A stretch of DNA of 29,762 bases, taken from the NCBI GenBank assembly GCA_041567315.1, contig JBFGCA010000054.1, positions 1 to 29,762 of the forward strand. Reading direction: 5' to 3'. The notes under the pieces were generated by a model. That model was not told the origin of the DNA and did no database searches. It saw only the letters and a program-made list of their open reading frames with translations. Origin of the DNA: JBFGCA01 sp041567315. GTDB lineage: Bacteria; Acidobacteriota; Thermoanaerobaculia; Multivoradales; JAHEKO01. Numbering within the stretch: position 1 is the first letter of the stretch; each line of letters opens with the position of its first letter. The position numbers were made by a program, and so were the translations under genes. Below are positions 15,201 to 23,195 of the stretch, in pieces.

Positions 15201-15626
15201 GTGGACAAGGCGACGATGATCGCGCATCTGAACCAGGACCTGGCCGGCGAGCTGTCGGCCATCATCCAGTACATCACTTACGCGGCCAAGGCCACCGGGC
15301 CGTACCGGCCGCAGCTGGCGCAGTTCTTCCTGGCCGAGGTGGCCGACGAACAGGGGCACGCCCAGTACCTGGCCAACAAGATCGTGGCCCTGGGCGGCGA
15401 GCCCACCACCGAGCCGCGCCCGGTGCCGCCGGCGGGGTCCAACCGCGAGATGCTGGAGGCGGTGCTGGCCGCCGAGCGGCAGGCCATCGTCGACTACACC
15501 CAGCGTGCCCGCGAGGCCGACGAGATGGGCGACAAGGGCGCGGCGGTGCAGCTCGAGGACATGGTCCGCGACGAGACCGGTCACTCGGAGGAGACCGAGC
15601 GCATCCTCCGCGACTGGCCGATCTAG
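15201..15626 (+). CDS. Ferritin-like diiron protein (bacterioferritin/Dps-related)
   Basis: A 141-residue four-helix-bundle protein starting at GTG 15201 with an AGGAGG site at 15189-15194. The diiron ligand pattern is visible: E17 (LAGELSAIIQY), E50 and H53 (ADEQGHAQYL), E92 (LAAERQAIVDY), and E125 and H128 (DETGHSEET). Such proteins oxidise and store iron or protect against peroxide. At 141 residues it is shorter than typical bacterioferritin and lacks an obvious haem Met, so 'ferritin-like' is the safer label. The TorD-like gene starts 25 bases after its stop in the same direction, suggesting co-transcription. Confidence 0.88.
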   Translation: MDKATMIAHLNQDLAGELSAIIQYITYAAKATGPYRPQLAQFFLAEVADEQGHAQYLANKIVALGGEPTTEPRPVPPAGSNREMLEAVLAAERQAIVDYTQRAREADEMGDKGAAVQLEDMVRDETGHSEETERILRDWPI

Positions 15627-15651
15627 CCGTCTCGCCGGGCCCCGACCACCG

Positions 15652-16494
15652 ATGGAGCTGTTCCGCGCGCTGGCGGCGCTGGCCGAGCCGCCGGCGGCGG
15701 AGACCCGGCGGCTGGCGGCGCTGCTCGAGCTGGGTCCGCCCCCGGCGGCCGCCGAGCACGCCGAGCTGTTCCTGTTCCAGCTCCACCCCTACGCCTCGGT
15801 CTATCTGGGCGGCGAGGGAATGCTCGGCGGCGAGGCCCGCGACCGGGTCGCCGGCTTCTGGCGGGCGCTGGCCCTCGAGCCGCCCGCCGAGCCCGACCAC
15901 CTGCCGGTGCTGCTGGCCTTCTACGCCGAGCTGAGTGGCCGCGAGGCGGCCGGCGGCGGCTCGGCCGGGCCCTGGCGACGGGCCCGCGCCGCCTTCCTGT
16001 GGGAGCACCTGCTGCCCTGGCTGCCGGTCTACCTGGCCAAGCTGCGGACCCTGGCGTCGCCCTTCTACCGCCGCTGGGGCCGACTGTTGGGCCGGGCGCT
16101 CGCCGAGGAGGCCGCCCGCCACGAGCCACCGGCCGAGTTGCCGCTCCACCTCCGCGAGGCACCACCGCTCCCCGATCCGCGGACCGCGGGCGGCGAGCCC
16201 TTCGTGGCCGGCCTCTTGGCGCCGGTCCGGAGCGGCCTGCTGCTGACCCGTCACGACCTCGCCCGTGCGGCGACCGAACTCGAGCTGCCCGTACGGTCCG
16301 GCGACCGACGCCTGGCCCTGGGCGGACTGCTGGAGCAGGAGCCCAGCGCGACACTCCATTGGCTGCGGGCCGAGGCCGGCCGCTGGGTCCGCCGTCACCA
16401 GCACCTCGCGGCGGTCACCGGCTCGACGGCCATTTTCTGGGTAGAGCGGGCGACGGCGACCTCCCGACTGCTCCGCGCACTGGCCGCCGAATAG
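15652..16494 (+). CDS. TorD/DmsD-family molybdoenzyme chaperone
   Basis: A 280-residue, all-helical cytosolic protein. The family features are LFLFQLHPYASVYLGGEGML (the L-x-P-x-x-S-V-Y-L pattern), a following helix RDRVAGFWRALAL, and EPDHLPVLLAFYAEL (the conserved E/P-D-H-L motif). Members bind the twin-arginine signal and apo-form of complex-iron-sulfur molybdoenzymes and help insert Mo-bis-MGD. It has a longer C-terminal half than the usual TorD length of about 200 residues. No molybdoenzyme is in the window, but the modABC genes lie about 6 kb away. The client protein is unknown. Confidence 0.8.
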   Translation: MELFRALAALAEPPAAETRRLAALLELGPPPAAAEHAELFLFQLHPYASVYLGGEGMLGGEARDRVAGFWRALALEPPAEPDHLPVLLAFYAELSGREAAGGGSAGPWRRARAAFLWEHLLPWLPVYLAKLRTLASPFYRRWGRLLGRALAEEAARHEPPAELPLHLREAPPLPDPRTAGGEPFVAGLLAPVRSGLLLTRHDLARAATELELPVRSGDRRLALGGLLEQEPSATLHWLRAEAGRWVRRHQHLAAVTGSTAIFWVERATATSRLLRALAAE

Positions 16495-16790
16495 ACGCTG
16501 CTCCGCACCGCCTGCTTCCGCCAGCCGACTTCCGCTAGAGGTGGCCGCGGCCACGGCCGGCCAGTTCCACGCGCTGGCCGGGTAGAGGCTTCCCCTCGGC
16601 ACCCAGAGTGCTGGTCGTTTGCGATAGGTGTCCGCCAGACTCCGCCGCGGCCGGGGACGACGTGGCTCGTCCGCCGACGCGCGCGACAGACCTCGAAGGA
16701 CAGGGCCTTTCGCCACGCAACAGCCTGGGCAGCCGACCTCTTACCTGGATCTTCCGGACCGCGGGGACTGGCACGAGGTGAGACTCCTCT
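16495..16790. other. Non-coding stretch between the TorD-like and nitrilase-like genes
   Basis: About 300 bases with no credible gene on either strand. The open frames crossing it have no recognisable motifs and no ribosome-binding sites. I see no clear promoter or terminator. The right end leads into the dispersed repeat at 16791-16870. Confidence 0.5.
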
Positions 16791-16870
16791 CACCGCATCC
16801 GGTAACCGGTAATTCGGCCGCTTCGGCTGGCGCCAACGGGAAACGAGTATCCTGGCGCCGGTTTTCTGCG
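16791..16870. repeat. Dispersed hairpin repeat, copy 2, abutting the nitrilase start codon
   Basis: The right half (16838-16870) matches copy 1 (11257-11345, minus sense) over about 33 bases, including AGTATCCTG and a TTTTCTGCG tail. The left half (16798-16815, CCGGTAACCGGTAATTCG) corresponds to the other arm of copy 1 more loosely. GGCGCC occurs in both arms of the inner hairpin. The repeat ends exactly where the ATG of the nitrilase-like gene begins, so it replaces any Shine-Dalgarno. Both copies point towards the start of the downstream gene in the same relative orientation. Confidence 0.5.
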
Positions 16871-17695
16871 ATGCGCATCGCTCTCATCCAGCAGGCGGCC
16901 GGGCCCGACCCCGAGGCCAACCGGCAGCGCGGGCTCGAGGCGCTGGCCGAGGCGACCGGCCAGGGCGCTGGGCTGGCATGCTTCGCCGAGCTGGCCTTCA
17001 CGCCGTTCTACCCGCAGCGCCCGGCGGGAGCGGAGGTCGCCGAGCTGGCGGAGCCGGTGCCCGGGCCCACCACCGAGCGGTTCGCGGCGCGGGCCAAGGA
17101 GCTGGGGATCGTCGTGGTGCTCAACCTGTTCGAGCGGGCCGGCGGCAACACCTACGACTGCTCGCCGGTGATCGACGCCGACGGCACCCTGCTGGGCCGC
17201 ACCCGGATGGTCCACATCACCGACTACCCGTGCTTCCACGAGCGCGGCTACTACGCCCCCGGCGACACCGGGGCGCCGGTCTACGAGACCCGCGCCGGGC
17301 GGGTGGGAGTGGCCATCTGCTACGACCGCCACTACCCGGAGTACCTGCGCGCCCTCGCCCTGCGCGGCGCCGACCTGGTCGTGGTGCCGCAGGCCGGCGC
17401 GGTGGACGAGTGGCCCGAGGGGCTGTTCGAGGCCGAGCTGCGGGTGGCCGCCTTCCAGAACGGTTTCTTCACCGCGCTCTGCAACCGGGTGGGGGCCGAG
17501 GAGCGGCTCACCTTCGCCGGCGAGTCGTTCGTCTGCGACCCGGCCGGCCGGGTGGTGGCGCGGGCGCCGCGGCTCGAGGAGGCGATCCTCTACGTCGACC
17601 TCGACCTCGCCGAGGTTGCCTCCTCGCACGCCCGACGGCTGTTCCTGCCCGACCGCCGGCCGGACCTCTACGCGGCCTGGGTGGGCAAGCCCTAG
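16871..17695 (+). CDS. Nitrilase-superfamily carbon-nitrogen hydrolase homologue with altered catalytic Lys
   Basis: A 274-residue cytosolic protein closest in style to the N-carbamoylputrescine amidase / omega-amidase branch. Catalytic E40 (LACFAELAFTPFYPQ) and nucleophile C150 (VGVAICYDRHYPEYLR) are present. The expected lysine of the Glu-Lys-Cys triad lies in a motif like YRKMHIPDDP. Here the segment reads GRTRMVHITDYP, placing Met 113 where the Lys should be. The second structural Glu region (EAELRVAAFQNGFF) is intact. The protein is otherwise well conserved, so it may use other chemistry or be a non-classical subfamily. The start is fixed by the typical N-terminus MRIALIQQAA; no ribosome-binding site is visible. 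Confidence 0.85.
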   Translation: MRIALIQQAAGPDPEANRQRGLEALAEATGQGAGLACFAELAFTPFYPQRPAGAEVAELAEPVPGPTTERFAARAKELGIVVVLNLFERAGGNTYDCSPVIDADGTLLGRTRMVHITDYPCFHERGYYAPGDTGAPVYETRAGRVGVAICYDRHYPEYLRALALRGADLVVVPQAGAVDEWPEGLFEAELRVAAFQNGFFTALCNRVGAEERLTFAGESFVCDPAGRVVARAPRLEEAILYVDLDLAEVASSHARRLFLPDRRPDLYAAWVGKP

Positions 17696-19194
17696 CTGGC
17701 GGCCGCCGCGGTGGGCTCGGCCAGCGCGGGCCGGCGGATCTCGGCCAGCAGCTCGCGGGCCTCGTCGAGGCGGGCCTGGCTCTCGCGGTGGGCCTTGAGG
17801 AAGGTGGCCGGGCGGCCCAGGACGGTGCCCATCCGCATCCCCTTGCGCATGGCGCCGACCGTGACCTTGCGGCTGGCGAGCGCCGCCAGCAGCCCGAGGT
17901 GGACCTTGAGCCGGCCGTGGATCCGGTAGCGGACGTCCATGGTGTGCCGCCACAGCCCGCCGAGCTGGTCGTAGAACTCCTCGAGCGGCAGCTTGGTGGG
18001 GAGCACCGCGTGGGTGATGTCGAACAGTTCCCAGTCCTCGGTGTTGACGTCGGCCGCAACGCTGTCCCACAGGTCGGTGCCGGGGAGCGGGGTGAGCACC
18101 GAGAAGCCGCTGTTGTAGGCGCCGGTCCTGTCGATCCAGCGCTTGAGCTTGTCGAAGTCTTTGCGGTCCCAGTCGGGGTCGACGATGAAGTTGGGCGTGT
18201 AGCCGACGTCGAGGTCCTGGAGGATCTTGATCGCCAGGTCGTTGTTGGCGGCGGTGTTGGACTTGTTGACCGAGGCCAGCCCGGCGTCGTCGATCTTCTC
18301 CAGCCCCAGGAAGATCGTCATCTGCCCGCAGTCCTTCCACATCTCGATCAGCTCGGGGAAGCGGGTGATGATGTCGGAGCGGGTCTGGATGGTGTAGTGC
18401 TTCTTGATCCCCGAGGCGGCGACCGCCTGGGCCAGCCGCCGCCCGCGCTTGACGTTCATCCAGAAGATGTCGTCGGTGATGAAGACGTTGGGGGCGTCGA
18501 TCTGCGCCAGCTCCTCGACCACCCGCTCGGGCGACTTCTCGCGGAAGGTGGACTCGTGGAACTTCCAGACCGAGCAGAAGTTGCACTTGAAGGGGCAGCC
18601 GCGGGCGGTCTCCATCAGCGCCAGCGGCCGGCGGAAGTTGATGTAGTACTCGCCGGCGTAGTCGGCGATCAGGTGGCGGGCCGGGAAGGGCAGCTCGTCG
18701 ACGTTACGCCGCGCCGGGGCGTGGCCGGTGTGGACCGGGCCGCCGGGCGCGTTGATCAGCAGACCGGACACCTTCCGCAGGTCCTCGCCGCGTTCGCGTG
18801 CCCGCATCAGACCCGGCATGATCTCTTCGCCGTCGCCCACCGCCACCACGTCGATCGCCGGGTGCAGGAACCACTCGGGGTCGCGCGAGGCGTCGTGGCC
18901 GCCCACCACCACCAGCGCCTCGGGGAACTCCCGCCGCGCCCGCTTGGCGAGCCGCAGCATCCGGTAGCGCTCGGTGGTGAAGTTGCACTGCAGACCGACG
19001 ACGTCGGGGCCGAAGGCCCGCGCCTTGGCGAAGCCGGGCTCCAGGCCGTCGATCCTGAGGTCGACGATCTGGCAGTCGTGGCCCTCCTGCTCGAGCCCCC
19101 CGGCCACGCACTCCAGGCCCAGGGGCTCGACGAAGGTGATCATCTCCAGCCCGATGATGCCCCCGATCGGGGGTTTCAAGAACGAGACTCGCAT
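17692..19194 (-). CDS. B12-binding radical SAM protein, HpnR-like (class B methylase type)
   Basis: A 500-residue protein. Residues 1-150 form a cobalamin-binding Rossmann domain (VVVGGHDASRDPEWFL, VAVGDGEEIM). The radical SAM core follows with CxxxCxxC at C200, C204 and C207 (ARGCPFKCNFCSVW). Segments ITDDIFWMNVKRGRRLA, NFIVDPDWDRKDFDKL, SVLTPLPGTDLWDS and FDITHAVLPTKLPLEEFY strongly recall hopanoid C-3 methylase HpnR, whose length (about 510) also fits. Such enzymes methylate unactivated carbons using methylcobalamin and SAM. No hopanoid genes are adjacent, so the substrate is open. It converges with the nitrilase-like gene, overlapping its stop by 4 bases (17692-17695). ATG 19194 is the only good start. 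Confidence 0.9.
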   Translation of the reverse strand: MRVSFLKPPIGGIIGLEMITFVEPLGLECVAGGLEQEGHDCQIVDLRIDGLEPGFAKARAFGPDVVGLQCNFTTERYRMLRLAKRARREFPEALVVVGGHDASRDPEWFLHPAIDVVAVGDGEEIMPGLMRARERGEDLRKVSGLLINAPGGPVHTGHAPARRNVDELPFPARHLIADYAGEYYINFRRPLALMETARGCPFKCNFCSVWKFHESTFREKSPERVVEELAQIDAPNVFITDDIFWMNVKRGRRLAQAVAASGIKKHYTIQTRSDIITRFPELIEMWKDCGQMTIFLGLEKIDDAGLASVNKSNTAANNDLAIKILQDLDVGYTPNFIVDPDWDRKDFDKLKRWIDRTGAYNSGFSVLTPLPGTDLWDSVAADVNTEDWELFDITHAVLPTKLPLEEFYDQLGGLWRHTMDVRYRIHGRLKVHLGLLAALASRKVTVGAMRKGMRMGTVLGRPATFLKAHRESQARLDEARELLAEIRRPALAEPTAAAAS

Positions 19195-19289
19195 CTTTGA
19201 GGCGATGACGTTGTACCGCGAGCAGGCGCCCCGGCGTGGCCGCCGGGGTGCACGGACCCAGACGATCCCACCAGAACCGCCCCGGACTG

Positions 19290-20081
19290 TCAATCGGCGG
19301 CCGGTCCGCCGAGCCCGGCCGCCGGGTGCTCGACGCGCACCAGGTCGGCGGTGAACTTCCCCACCGAGACCTCGCTCTGCAGCCTGACCGGGCGCCGCCA
19401 GCGGTCGTCGGTCAGCCAGATCAGCACCCGGGCGCCGGGGCTCTTGCGGAAGATGCCGCCCACCCCCTCCAGCTCGGGCTCGATGATCACCGTCTCGAAG
19501 ACCCCGGCCGGGGTCTCGAGCGTCTCTCGCCCCACCACCCGCACCGTCCCGCGCACCAGCCGCTTGCCGTCCGAGACCGGCAGCTCGGCCGCCTCGTCGG
19601 CGGGCAGGTCGCGGATACGGTAGGCGTAGAAGCTGGCCAGCGGATCGAGGACGTCGGGCGGCACCTCGAGCGAGCGCGGCTCCTCCTCGTCCCGCCGGTA
19701 GGTGGCCCGGCCGGCCTCGAGATCGAACTGCACCTCCACCTCGCGGGTCCGCCGGCGCCCCTCCTGCTGGTGCTTGTAATAGCGGACGGCACGGGCGGCG
19801 GGCAGGGCCACGGTCGACTCGGCCAGGTCGCGGACCGGGTAGATGACGTCCACCCAGGGCAGCGAGCGAGCGGTCGCCCGCAGGGTCACCCGCCCGTCCC
19901 CCGCCGCCTCCACCTCGAGCTGCGCCTCGGCGGCGGGCAGCACCCCCCAGCGGACGGCGAACTCCAGCCGCTCGCCGATCAGCTCGGCGAGCCGCGGCGG
20001 CGGCTGGAGCGCCCCCAGCGGCGACGGCGACGGCGCCGCCAGCGCCAGCAGCAGGACGAGCAGCGGGCGGTGGCGGGCCAT
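19290..20081 (-). CDS. DUF3108 family secreted protein
   Basis: A 263-residue protein with a signal peptide (LLVLLLALAAPSPSPLGALQ). The fold features of DUF3108 follow: LEFAVRWGVLPAAEAQLEV, ESTVALPAARAVRYYKHQQEG, VLDPLASFYAYRIRDLP, LETPAGVFETVIIEPEL and the closing LIWLTDDRWRRPVRLQSEV. The domain resembles periplasmic beta-barrel-like lipid-handling proteins, but no member's function is firmly known to me. It lies 95 bases ahead of the radical SAM gene in the same direction. A 167-bp inverted-repeat element sits just upstream (from 20091), so its promoter may lie in that element. Confidence 0.85.
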   Translation of the reverse strand: MARHRPLLVLLLALAAPSPSPLGALQPPPRLAELIGERLEFAVRWGVLPAAEAQLEVEAAGDGRVTLRATARSLPWVDVIYPVRDLAESTVALPAARAVRYYKHQQEGRRRTREVEVQFDLEAGRATYRRDEEEPRSLEVPPDVLDPLASFYAYRIRDLPADEAAELPVSDGKRLVRGTVRVVGRETLETPAGVFETVIIEPELEGVGGIFRKSPGARVLIWLTDDRWRRPVRLQSEVSVGKFTADLVRVEHPAAGLGGPAAD

Positions 20082-20090
20082 CGGCGCATT

Positions 20091-20257
20091 CTAGCGGCCT
20101 GTAACACTCGAATCGGTAGTGGATGGGCGAGCCATCGCGGCCGAGATCCAGGCGCGCCGACGCAGTCATAGCGGGGACTCTGGCGAGGAGGCGCAACGCC
20201 GAGATCGGCTGGGAGGGCCGCTCAGGCACTATCGATTTGGGTGTTACAGGCCACTAG
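20091..20257. mobile_element. 167-bp MITE-like inverted-repeat element
   Basis: Terminal inverted repeats of 31 bp (20091-20121 and 20227-20257) agree at 27 of 31 positions. Both begin CTAG, followed by T/C-GGCCTGTAACAC. The interior of about 105 bases has no gene. The arms carry stop codons and AT-rich tracts unlike the GC-rich surroundings. This is the structure of a non-autonomous miniature inverted-repeat element of a DNA transposon whose terminal or target bases include CTAG. No transposase is in the window, so the parent family cannot be named. Confidence 0.65.
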
Positions 20258-20273
20258 TGGCCACTGGTGGCGT

Positions 20274-20567
20274 CTACTCCCGGCCCTCCACGGCGGTCGC
20301 CGGCCGGTAGCCCTCGCAGTGCCGCACCGGGAGCGGCGGATAGCGCGGAAAGCGCCGATCGCCGGCGGCCAGCGCGCAGCGCACGAAGACGCTGCGTGGA
20401 CCGCTCACCAGCCGCAGGTGCCGGCAGGTGGCGCAAAGGCCCGGCGGGGCGCCGAGGCGCTCCAGCAGGCGGCGCGTCTCCCTGGTCGCCGCGGCGTCGC
20501 TGCCGGCGGGCGGTCCGATCGGCGCCGGCGGCTCGCCCGGGTTCCGCCACCGCCCTTCCCCGGCCAC
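20274..20567 (-). CDS. Small Cys-rich (putative zinc-binding) protein, unknown function
   Basis: A predicted protein of about 97 residues from GTG 20565-20567, preceded by GGGGAG. The C-terminal 60 residues hold LCATCRHLR, FVRCALAAGDRRFPRYPPLP and VRHCEGY, giving a C-x2-C...C...C set that could bind one zinc. I recall similar small proteins in many Acidobacteria and Deltaproteobacteria with the pattern CxxCrH...F.rC...D..FPkYP.LPv..C.gy, usually annotated hypothetical. The frame is open further upstream, but the extra residues are Gly/Ala/Pro-rich and look non-coding. Function unknown. Confidence 0.65.
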   Translation of the reverse strand: MAGEGRWRNPGEPPAPIGPPAGSDAAATRETRRLLERLGAPPGLCATCRHLRLVSGPRSVFVRCALAAGDRRFPRYPPLPVRHCEGYRPATAVEGRE

Positions 20568-20714
20568 TAAACTCCCCGCTCGCGGCGGCCGTATACACCC
20601 AGTGAGGCCGGCAGGTCCGGCCGTCCCCCCGGGGCCCGGCCGAGCGCGTCCGCGCCCGGCACTCGGGGCCCCCCCGGCGGCGCCTCGGGCGCCGCGCCCG
20701 TCCCCCACCCCACC

Positions 20715-20770
20715 GGCTGCCTCGGCAGCCCAGCCAGCCAACACGCGAGGGGACCGGTCCACCGGTCCCC
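20715..20770. terminator. Hairpins downstream of the LolC/E-like permease gene
   Basis: Two inverted repeats lie between the permease stop (minus strand) and the small Cys-rich gene: GGCTGC/GCAGCC (20715-20730, loop CTCG) and a perfect 10-bp stem GGGGACCGGT/ACCGGTCCCC (20749-20770, 2-base centre). The second is 22 bases past the permease stop and likely ends that operon. There is no T run on the minus side. Confidence 0.5.
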
Positions 20771-20792
20771 TTCCCCCCTTTCCGGTCGCTGC

Positions 20793-22054
20793 TCACTCAT
20801 AGCGCAGCGCCACCGCCGGCTGCACCCGGGCGGCGCGGCGCGCCGGCAGCCAGCAGGCGGCCAGGGTGACGGCGAGGGTGAAGCCGGCCACCGCCGCCAG
20901 GTCGGTGCCGGTCACCCGGAAGGGCACCGAGCTGATGAAGTAGATGGCCGCCAGCTCGGGGTCGAAGCGGACCAGCTCCCAGCGGGTCAGCGCCCAGGCG
21001 GCGCCGCTGCCCAGCGCCACGCCGGCGGCGCAGCCGATCAGACCCAGCAGGGCTCCGTAGAGCAGGAACACCGCCCGCAGCTCGCCCGGCGACAGCCCCA
21101 GCGCCGCCAGCAGGCCGACGTCCCGCATCCGCTCGCGCACCAGCACCACCAGGCTGGAGGCGACGTTGAAGGTCGACACCAGGACGATCAGGCCGAGCAC
21201 GAAGAACAGCGCGATCTGCTGCACCCGGAGGGCGGTGAACAGCTCGCGGTTGAGGTCCTGCCAGTCGGTCACCAGGTAGTCGGCGCCGAGCGCTTCGCGT
21301 ACCTCTTCGGCCACCCGCCGGGCGCTCCCCGGGTCGGCGACCGCGATCTCGTAGAGCACCGTCCCGGCGCCGCCCAGCAGCTCCTCGAGCCGCTCGCGGT
21401 CGATCACCGCCCAGTTCTGGTCGAACTCGGCGAAACCGGTGCGGAAGGTGCCGGCCATCCGCACGCTCCGGTAGCGGAAGCGCGGCCGCCCGTCGTCGAC
21501 GCCCAGCGCCATCAGCCGCAGCGGCTCGCCGGGGCCGGCCGCCAGCCGCCGGGCCAGCTCGGCGCCGAGGACGACGCCCGGCAGCGGCGAGCCGGCCTGG
21601 GGCGACCCCGCGAGGGCGGCGACCGGGTCGGCGGCCGGCGACAGCTCGACTTCGCCGAGGTCGCCCAGGCCCTCCTCGGGCGGCATTCCGCGGAGCGTCA
21701 CGTCCACCCCGCCCGGGTCGCCCGGACCCGCCAGCGAGCCCTGGCCGTAGGCCACCCGCCGCACGCCGACGACGCCGGGCAGCCGGTCGAGCGCCCGGCG
21801 GCGGTCCTCAGGCATCGGCCCTCGGGGTGAGGTCACCGGGTAGGCGATCACCGCCGCGTTGCCCCGCACCAGCCGCCGCTGGAGGTCTTCGCGGTAGCCG
21901 GTCATCAGCGCCATGGCGATGACCATCGCGGTGACCCCGATGCCGGTCGCCGCCAGCGCCGCACGGGCGGTGCTGCCGGGCAGCCGGCGGCCGGGGCCGG
22001 AGAGGAAGCGCCAGGCCAGGGCGAGGATCAGCGGGGCGCCCCGGCGCGGTCGGC

Positions 22055-22058
<4 letters not shown>
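20793..22058 (-). CDS. LolC/LolE-like ABC permease (FtsX family)
   Basis: A 421-residue membrane protein with one N-terminal transmembrane helix (ARAALAATGIGVTAMVIAMA), a large periplasmic domain (about 65-290) and three C-terminal helices of the FtsX core (ALFFVLGLIVLVSTFNVASS; VFLLYGALLGLIGCAAG; AAVAGFTLAVTLAACWLP). It ends RRAARVQPAVALRYE, as in LolC/E. VRERMRDVGLLAALGLSP is the coupling-helix region. The family extracts lipoproteins from the inner membrane with LolD; no LolD gene is next to it here. It may therefore pair with one elsewhere. Its ATG overlaps the carA stop by 4 bases (22055-22058). Confidence 0.85.
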
Positions 22059-23167
<1,109 letters not shown>

Positions 23168-23195
23168 GGGCGGCGGATCGGGGCCAGAGGAGGGC

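Noticed and set aside
14346..15626. A 426-residue frame ending in the ferritin-like protein
   Set aside because: Everything before GTG 15201 lacks motifs and overlaps other genes. A strong AGGAGG lies just ahead of 15201.
16395..16793. A 132-residue minus-strand frame in the gap before the nitrilase-like gene
   Set aside because: No ribosome-binding site, no motif, and its second half lies antisense to the TorD-like gene.
17692..20229. A single 845-residue open frame covering the radical SAM gene and extending upstream
   Set aside because: Only the part from 19194 down is a recognisable protein. The upstream part is the wrong-frame reading of the DUF3108 gene and the MITE; it is Arg/Ala/Gly-rich with no motif.
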